Source: Candidatus Hodarchaeota archaeon
GTDB taxonomy: Archaea; Asgardarchaeota; Heimdallarchaeia; Hodarchaeales; Hodarchaeaceae
Length of the DNA: 18,250 nucleotides
Direction: 5' to 3'
NCBI GenBank assembly: GCA_016840305.1
Contig: JAEOSP010000335.1
Location: 1-18,250, forward strand
The translations under genes and the position numbers were made by a program. Shown here one piece after another: positions 14,557 to 18,250 of this stretch (position 1 is its first letter; each line of letters opens with the position of its first letter). Under the pieces are notes generated by a model, which was not told the DNA's origin, searched no databases, and saw only the letters and a list, made by a program, of their open reading frames with translations.

Positions 14557-16336
14557 AACGATAAGATCAAAAGAAATATGGCATATTCCCAAGAGAGGAA
14601 ATGTGCATCAAACGATCTACATGGTTTATGTTTTGTCTTGGGATAAATTTCTTGGAAAATCTTGGTCACCAGGAAAACAAGAAAGTATAGGCAGTGAAAT
14701 GGGAAAAGCTGGATTAACTAGATCTGGAAGAGTGATAACACATCAGTCTATTCGAACCTTATTAGCTAATCTACCAAAATATTTGGGATTTGTTTATATC
14801 GATGAGACAACTCGCCCTCCCAGAATAATGGTCACTGATGTAGGATTTGAATTAATAAAGAAACATGATATAGCAAATGTGCCTAAACACAAAAATCTAA
14901 GAGCGTATGTAAAAGCAGGAGATCTAATTCAAACCTCTGAAGTATTTAAGCAACAAATGTCCAAATTGATCATTACAAATCCTTTTATTAGAACTGACTG
15001 TGAAAACATTCTAGTTTTTCCTTTCCGAATGACATTAAAACTTCTTTTAGAATTAGAGTATTTAGATAGCGAAGAAATTGGATATATTCTATTCCATGTA
15101 AAAGCTGAAGATGAATTACCATTAATAATAGAAAAAATAAGAAATTTCAGGAGTTTAGCACCAGAAAATAGGACCGCTGAAATTGAAGCCTATAAAAAAA
15201 CCCGTGAAGGCATATTGACATTAGTTAAAGCCCCAACCGCGGGTTATTATATGTATCTTTGTTATTCGACTGGGTTATGTGATCGATTTTCAGTTAAAGT
15301 AAATAAAACAAAACGAAGAAGGTTACCAGCCATCAAGCTTATTGATAAACAAGTTGTTAAAGAGTTATTGAAAAAATTCGAGGATATAGAAATATTCGAT
15401 TTTAAAGATGATTGGTTTTTATGGAAAGAATATTTCTCAAATCCGAAAAGATTGTATCCACCATTTGATATTACAATAAAAACTAAATCAAAAGAAGAGC
15501 ATCTAATCACTATTCAAAAAGATAATTATTTAGCAGAAAGCGATTTAATTTCGAATAGCACAACAACAACTCTTCCAGTTTTTCCGAATGAGGACTATCG
15601 AATAATAATCTATGACTTGGAAAATGGAAGTATATTATTTGATCAGAATGCACAATTTAATCGTGAGAATAAACTAATAACAATTGATATCTCGGCACAT
15701 AAACACAAAGAGAAAATAACAAAAGAAATTGCTGTTGAGCGAATCAAGGAGATGTTCTCGGGTAATTTTCAAGGTTTTGATAGGGAATATTATACAAAAT
15801 TAAAAACAATTCATAACGTTCTTGGAAAAAATTATATTGATAACAGGAGAAAAGGGGGAAGACTAGAATATTTATTCTTCGACCTATTACTTCAGCTAAA
15901 GGAGAGCAAAATCGTTGATGATGTTTTCTGGTTTGGCTCTATGGGAAAATATGGTATATGTGAACCTGCACCTGGTGGAAAAGCGGGTAATCCTGACGTC
16001 ATCTTTGAAATTGACGAGTGCATTATTGTATTAGAGTTAACGACATTTAGAGGGAATAGAGCTCAATGGAATAGTGCTGAAGCTTCATCTGTGCCGGATC
16101 ACATATCCAAGTTTAAAAATTCATATCCGAAAAAGAAGATTATTGGTGTTTTTTCTGCGCCTTCGATACATCGTCAACTCGAAAAAAATCTAACATTAAA
16201 TGCGAGAAATGAAGGAGTAGGTATGATATTTATTCCATGTATAAAATTTGTTGAATTTCTAGCTAAAACCAGCCGAAGTAACTTAAAAAATAGTTTAATC
16301 AAAGAAGCAGAAAAACAAATTACTAAATTAAATTAA
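14549..16336 (+). CDS. AlwI-like type IIS restriction endonuclease
   Basis: This 595-aa protein has no methyltransferase or helicase motifs. The N-terminus (IWHIPKRGNVHQTIYMVYV, then GKSWSPGKQESIGSEMGKAGL) resembles the DNA-recognition start of AlwI-type enzymes. The middle is helical and aromatic-rich. The C-terminal nuclease core begins GGRLEYLFFDLLLQLKESK. It carries a PD-(D/E)xK-like site: NPD with D483, then E496 in the strand IIVLELT, where the usual Lys is replaced by T498, followed by FRGNRAQWNSAEASSVPDHI. I recall AlwI relatives with a similar VEVT-then-Gln pattern, so this substitution may be a family feature. GTG start with GGTGA six or more bases upstream; it overlaps methyltransferase 2 by 8 bases, an arrangement that places nuclease synthesis last. 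Recognition sequence unknown. Confidence 0.72.
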   Translation: MTKTIRSKEIWHIPKRGNVHQTIYMVYVLSWDKFLGKSWSPGKQESIGSEMGKAGLTRSGRVITHQSIRTLLANLPKYLGFVYIDETTRPPRIMVTDVGFELIKKHDIANVPKHKNLRAYVKAGDLIQTSEVFKQQMSKLIITNPFIRTDCENILVFPFRMTLKLLLELEYLDSEEIGYILFHVKAEDELPLIIEKIRNFRSLAPENRTAEIEAYKKTREGILTLVKAPTAGYYMYLCYSTGLCDRFSVKVNKTKRRRLPAIKLIDKQVVKELLKKFEDIEIFDFKDDWFLWKEYFSNPKRLYPPFDITIKTKSKEEHLITIQKDNYLAESDLISNSTTTTLPVFPNEDYRIIIYDLENGSILFDQNAQFNRENKLITIDISAHKHKEKITKEIAVERIKEMFSGNFQGFDREYYTKLKTIHNVLGKNYIDNRRKGGRLEYLFFDLLLQLKESKIVDDVFWFGSMGKYGICEPAPGGKAGNPDVIFEIDECIIVLELTTFRGNRAQWNSAEASSVPDHISKFKNSYPKKKIIGVFSAPSIHRQLEKNLTLNARNEGVGMIFIPCIKFVEFLAKTSRSNLKNSLIKEAEKQITKLN

Positions 16337-16371
16337 TTCAAGAATTATTAAGTAATTAGAAGTTCAGATTT

Positions 16372-16379
16372 AAAAAAAA
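16372..16379 (-). terminator. Poly-T terminator of the winged-helix nuclease gene
   Basis: Eight A on the plus strand read as T8 on the minus strand, 12 bases past the stop of the 16391-17977 gene. Archaeal termination often uses such T runs without a hairpin. It lies in the 54-base gap between the convergent endonuclease and nuclease genes. Confidence 0.5.
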
Positions 16380-16390
16380 TAGGTAACAGA

Positions 16391-17977
16391 TTATTTAATT
16401 GCTTCAAGCATATTCTCAAAGTTATAAACATCTTTGTTCTTAGTTACAGTTTCAGTAAGTATCTCATTTCCATAGCTTGGTCTTTCCCAAATCCTATCCA
16501 ACATTTCTCGAACTTCCTTTTCATCTCTAGCATATTTGCAAATCTTCTGAACTGTAATGCCTTTAATAAGCCCTCTTTCACGCAGCTTTTGGTTGAAGTC
16601 TGATGCCTTTAGCAGTTGAATATTCATCCTAGATGTGTAGCTTGCTAAGTTGATTTCTGTGTCATCTTTCAATCTCACTTTTTCATTAGCTTTGAATGCG
16701 CTTCCAGCAAACACTCCTATTACTCCCTGCTTGACCTGTCTTCCATCAGGGGTGTCTACTCCAAAATCTTTGCTCCACCTTAACACATCAAGGAAGTCTT
16801 CAACATCCTTCTTGCGAACTAATCCCCATTTGCATGAAAGCACGTAAGTGATCGGTTGAGCAAAGATACCAGGTGTTACTTCCCAAACCCTGTCAACCTC
16901 AGCATTATTCCGCCTTCCACCAACAGACTTGACAAGATGAATTGTTATTCTTCTTGGATCCATATTGGTTGTTCTATGCTTCTGTGTCCAGAACTTAGCT
17001 CCAGTAGTAAACTTGTCTACAAACCATTCGGGAATCGCTTCCCAGTTATGTCCGACACGATTGTTTCTCCCCTTGACTATCCTAATGTAATTCTCTTTCA
17101 TAATTATGGCTGCTTTCAGATCCTCTACACTCATGGAGGAATGATAGAAATATCGGTATACCTTGAAAATCTTGGTCTCTCTGAGATCCTCATACAGCTG
17201 TAAGGCTCTGCTTACAGCATTCTCTATCTCATATTCAGTGCAACCAAGCTCATTCTGTAGATAAGTCATACTTACTATTTCAATAAGCTTCGAAGACGCT
17301 AGGATTCTGTCCCTGATCGCATGTATCCTCTCAATAACCGGATTTGTCGAACTCTTATTGGCTAATGCTTTATCGGTTCTTTGAATAGCCTCTTCTATTA
17401 CCTCTTCCCTTGGTTCATCGTGGTCTATCCATGTGAGCAGATATCCTTCTTTAAACGGTGTCTGCCTATTATCAGACCTATAACCACGGACATAGACGAA
17501 TCTATTATACCTTCTAACTGTATTCATGACGTCTCCAATCTTAACGCCTTTGTCTTCCAAAGCCTTGAAAACTTCAGTAGAATAGAAAGCCCTATCCGAG
17601 TTACTTTCAAGAAAATTTAGAATCCGTTTAGATTTACTCTCACCCCTAAATCCCCGGACATCTAAATACTTCTCATCATACGCCACAAATCGTTTACCAT
17701 CAAATTGAAGAGACTCGGTTTTTCCACGCCTCATAACATAGAAATAATACGATCTCGTGTTCTTACTGAAACCTCTCCTACCCCTGAAAGTCTCAAAGCT
17801 TTCAAAAATAGGCTCTTCAGTGCGCAGGATAAGACCTTTCTTCCAACATTCATGTAATGGCCTCCATATCGAGGTTCTTTTCAACCCTGTGTCCTCTGCA
17901 ACCTGCCTTGAGGTCCTAGGTTTACCATCACTGAGGACGTTGAGAATCCTATCAACAGTAGGACGCCATTTTCCCAT
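16391..17977 (-). CDS. Winged-helix protein with probable Mrr-like nuclease domain
   Basis: This 528-aa protein starts with a winged helix (VDRILNVLSDGKPRTSRQVA, TGLKRTSIWRPLHECWKKG). A second winged-helix-like unit sits near residues 115-190 (RILNFLESNSDRAFYSTEVF, VRRYNRFVYVRGY). After a helical middle comes GHNWEAIPEWFVDKF and a candidate PD-(D/E)xK core: AEVDRVWEVTPG with D362 and E366, then ITYVLSCKWG with K383. SCK stands where Mrr-type nucleases have QxK. GVIGVFAGSAF and a final helical region follow. Such a protein could bind element DNA and nick or cut it, or act as a solitary restriction-like effector. Leaderless: CTTATGTAATA lies about 27 bases before the ATG. It is the gene nearest the tRNA. 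It has no recombinase motif, so it is not an integrase. The winged-helix call is stronger than the nuclease call. Confidence 0.6.
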   Translation of the reverse strand: MGKWRPTVDRILNVLSDGKPRTSRQVAEDTGLKRTSIWRPLHECWKKGLILRTEEPIFESFETFRGRRGFSKNTRSYYFYVMRRGKTESLQFDGKRFVAYDEKYLDVRGFRGESKSKRILNFLESNSDRAFYSTEVFKALEDKGVKIGDVMNTVRRYNRFVYVRGYRSDNRQTPFKEGYLLTWIDHDEPREEVIEEAIQRTDKALANKSSTNPVIERIHAIRDRILASSKLIEIVSMTYLQNELGCTEYEIENAVSRALQLYEDLRETKIFKVYRYFYHSSMSVEDLKAAIIMKENYIRIVKGRNNRVGHNWEAIPEWFVDKFTTGAKFWTQKHRTTNMDPRRITIHLVKSVGGRRNNAEVDRVWEVTPGIFAQPITYVLSCKWGLVRKKDVEDFLDVLRWSKDFGVDTPDGRQVKQGVIGVFAGSAFKANEKVRLKDDTEINLASYTSRMNIQLLKASDFNQKLRERGLIKGITVQKICKYARDEKEVREMLDRIWERPSYGNEILTETVTKNKDVYNFENMLEAIK

Positions 17978-18155
17978 AAAAAAGAAGAAGTCAGTTCTAT
18001 TACATAAGACTTGCTAGTTCAAACCTAAAAGTAAAACCTAGATAAAGAGCATAAATAAAGCAGGATTTAATACCTTTCTCTGCTCAAAAGGAGCTTAAAA
18101 CAAGCTTATTGTAGTGGTTTTAAGTGGTAGCGGGGGGATGATTTGAACATCCGGT

Positions 18156-18187
18156 TTCCTGGAGACTCAAGAAATAACTTGAGTACT
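18156..18187 (-). other. Predicted 32-nt intron in the variable loop
   Basis: The stretch between the anticodon stem and T stem is 37 bases instead of 5. CCUG (anticodon stem 3' half) can pair with CAGG near the intron 3' end, with an AAA bulge on each side and a seven-pair ACUCAAG/CUUGAGU hairpin inside. Cutting after the second A of each bulge removes exactly 32 bases and leaves AAACC. The outer helix of a full bulge-helix-bulge is missing, so this is a relaxed motif. Confidence 0.65.
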
Positions 18188-18195
18188 TTCAGGGT

Positions 18196-18211
18196 CTCTC
18201 TGATGAGATCA
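18196..18211 (-). other. Predicted 16-nt tRNA intron at position 37/38
   Basis: Between A37 and A38 the transcript reads UGAUCUCAUCAGAGAG. CUC of the anticodon loop can pair with GAG of the intron, leaving three-base bulges on each side and a small inner hairpin. This matches a bulge-helix-bulge substrate of the archaeal splicing endonuclease at the canonical site. Confidence 0.75.
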
Positions 18212-18250
18212 TATGAGCCCTGCGGGTTAGGCCTGGCTACCCCACCCCGC

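Larger units (their letters stand above)
18125..18250 (-). tRNA. Initiator tRNA-Met (CAU), encoded CCA, two predicted introns, first base outside window
   Basis: Read on the minus strand, the acceptor 5' arm GCGGGG lacks only base 1, which lies just past the window edge. The 3' strand CCCCGCU, discriminator A (18128) and an encoded CCA (18125-18127) are present. D stem GGGU/ACCC and T arm GGAUG-UUCAAAU-CAUCC are perfect. The anticodon stem CAGGG/CCCUG has the three G:C pairs next to the loop typical of initiators, and CUCAUAA is the spliced loop. U72 predicts A1, as archaeal initiators have A1:U72. Extra sequence interrupts the loop after position 37 and the variable loop. Removing 16 and 32 bases gives a normal loop and a five-base variable loop AAACC. 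Its 3' end faces the accessory region, a common integration site. Confidence 0.9.

Noticed and set aside
16856..17203. 115-aa open frame on the plus strand inside the winged-helix nuclease gene
   Set aside because: It is antisense to a well-supported gene, low in domain-like sequence, and has no promoter or SD of its own.
16391..17977. Integrase or recombinase next to the tRNA
   Set aside because: No tyrosine-recombinase R...HxxR...Y pattern or serine-recombinase motif is seen; the protein is winged-helix plus a possible nuclease core.
18156..18187. Long variable arm of a class II tRNA (Ser/Leu type)
   Set aside because: The anticodon is CAU and the anticodon stem carries the initiator G:C triplet, so a class I variable loop is expected. 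Removing 32 bases gives one exactly, with a plausible splicing motif.
1..18250. CRISPR array, rRNA or insertion sequence
   Set aside because: I saw no regularly spaced repeats, no rRNA-like blocks, and no transposase or terminal inverted repeats.

Overview
This window looks archaeal. The clearest sign is an initiator tRNA-Met at the right edge that needs two bulge-helix-bulge-type introns removed before it folds. Several genes also have a TATA-like box about 25 bases before the start codon with no ribosome binding site, which is the leaderless pattern. Other starts carry GGTGA or GAGGTGA Shine-Dalgarno (SD) sites. The sORF, replication-like and restriction operons use ATGA-type or short overlaps, and TTG and GTG starts occur. 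The mix of gene families would suit a Thermoproteota or Bathyarchaeia-like lineage, but the sequence does not settle this. No rRNA or marker protein is present.

Region 1 (1-2260) holds a truncated membrane protein and, on the minus strand, two family-2 glycosyltransferases. One is membrane-anchored and one resembles a polyprenyl-phosphate (dolichol-type) sugar synthase. Region 2 (2384-7165) is accessory in character. It contains a broken gene with an in-frame stop, a membrane-anchored coiled-coil protein, and an OLD-family ATPase/TOPRIM nuclease. Facing the nuclease gene across a palindrome-bearing regulatory region is a three-gene operon: two very small charged proteins sharing a short motif, then a DUF6338-like membrane protein.

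Region 3 (7177-11218) resembles the control and replication core of an integrated plasmid or virus. A winged-helix regulator is divergent from a ribbon-helix-helix (RHH) gene across a cluster of GGTGAATAT half-sites. The RHH gene leads a tightly packed operon with an AAA+/MCM-like ATPase, two unknown proteins and a second RHH protein. Region 4 (11227-16336) is a visibly A/T-richer restriction-modification island. Two tandem SPPY-type DNA methyltransferases of identical length (426 aa) are followed by a restriction endonuclease resembling the AlwI type IIS family. A small PUA/EVE-like gene is divergent from them across a palindrome-rich intergenic region.

Region 5 (16391-18250) has a winged-helix protein with a probable Mrr-like nuclease domain, then the initiator tRNA. 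The 3' end of the tRNA points toward the accessory block, as expected if an element had integrated at the tRNA 3' end. No integrase and no second copy of the tRNA end lie in the window, so an integrated element spanning roughly 7.1-18.1 kb is an inference.

The observations most worth a second look are: the initiator tRNA whose second predicted intron competes with its own anticodon stem; the twin small-ORF plus DUF6338 operon under a palindrome at the predicted transcription start; the compact two-methyltransferase type IIS system; and the RHH/ATPase replication-like operon with its iterated operator.
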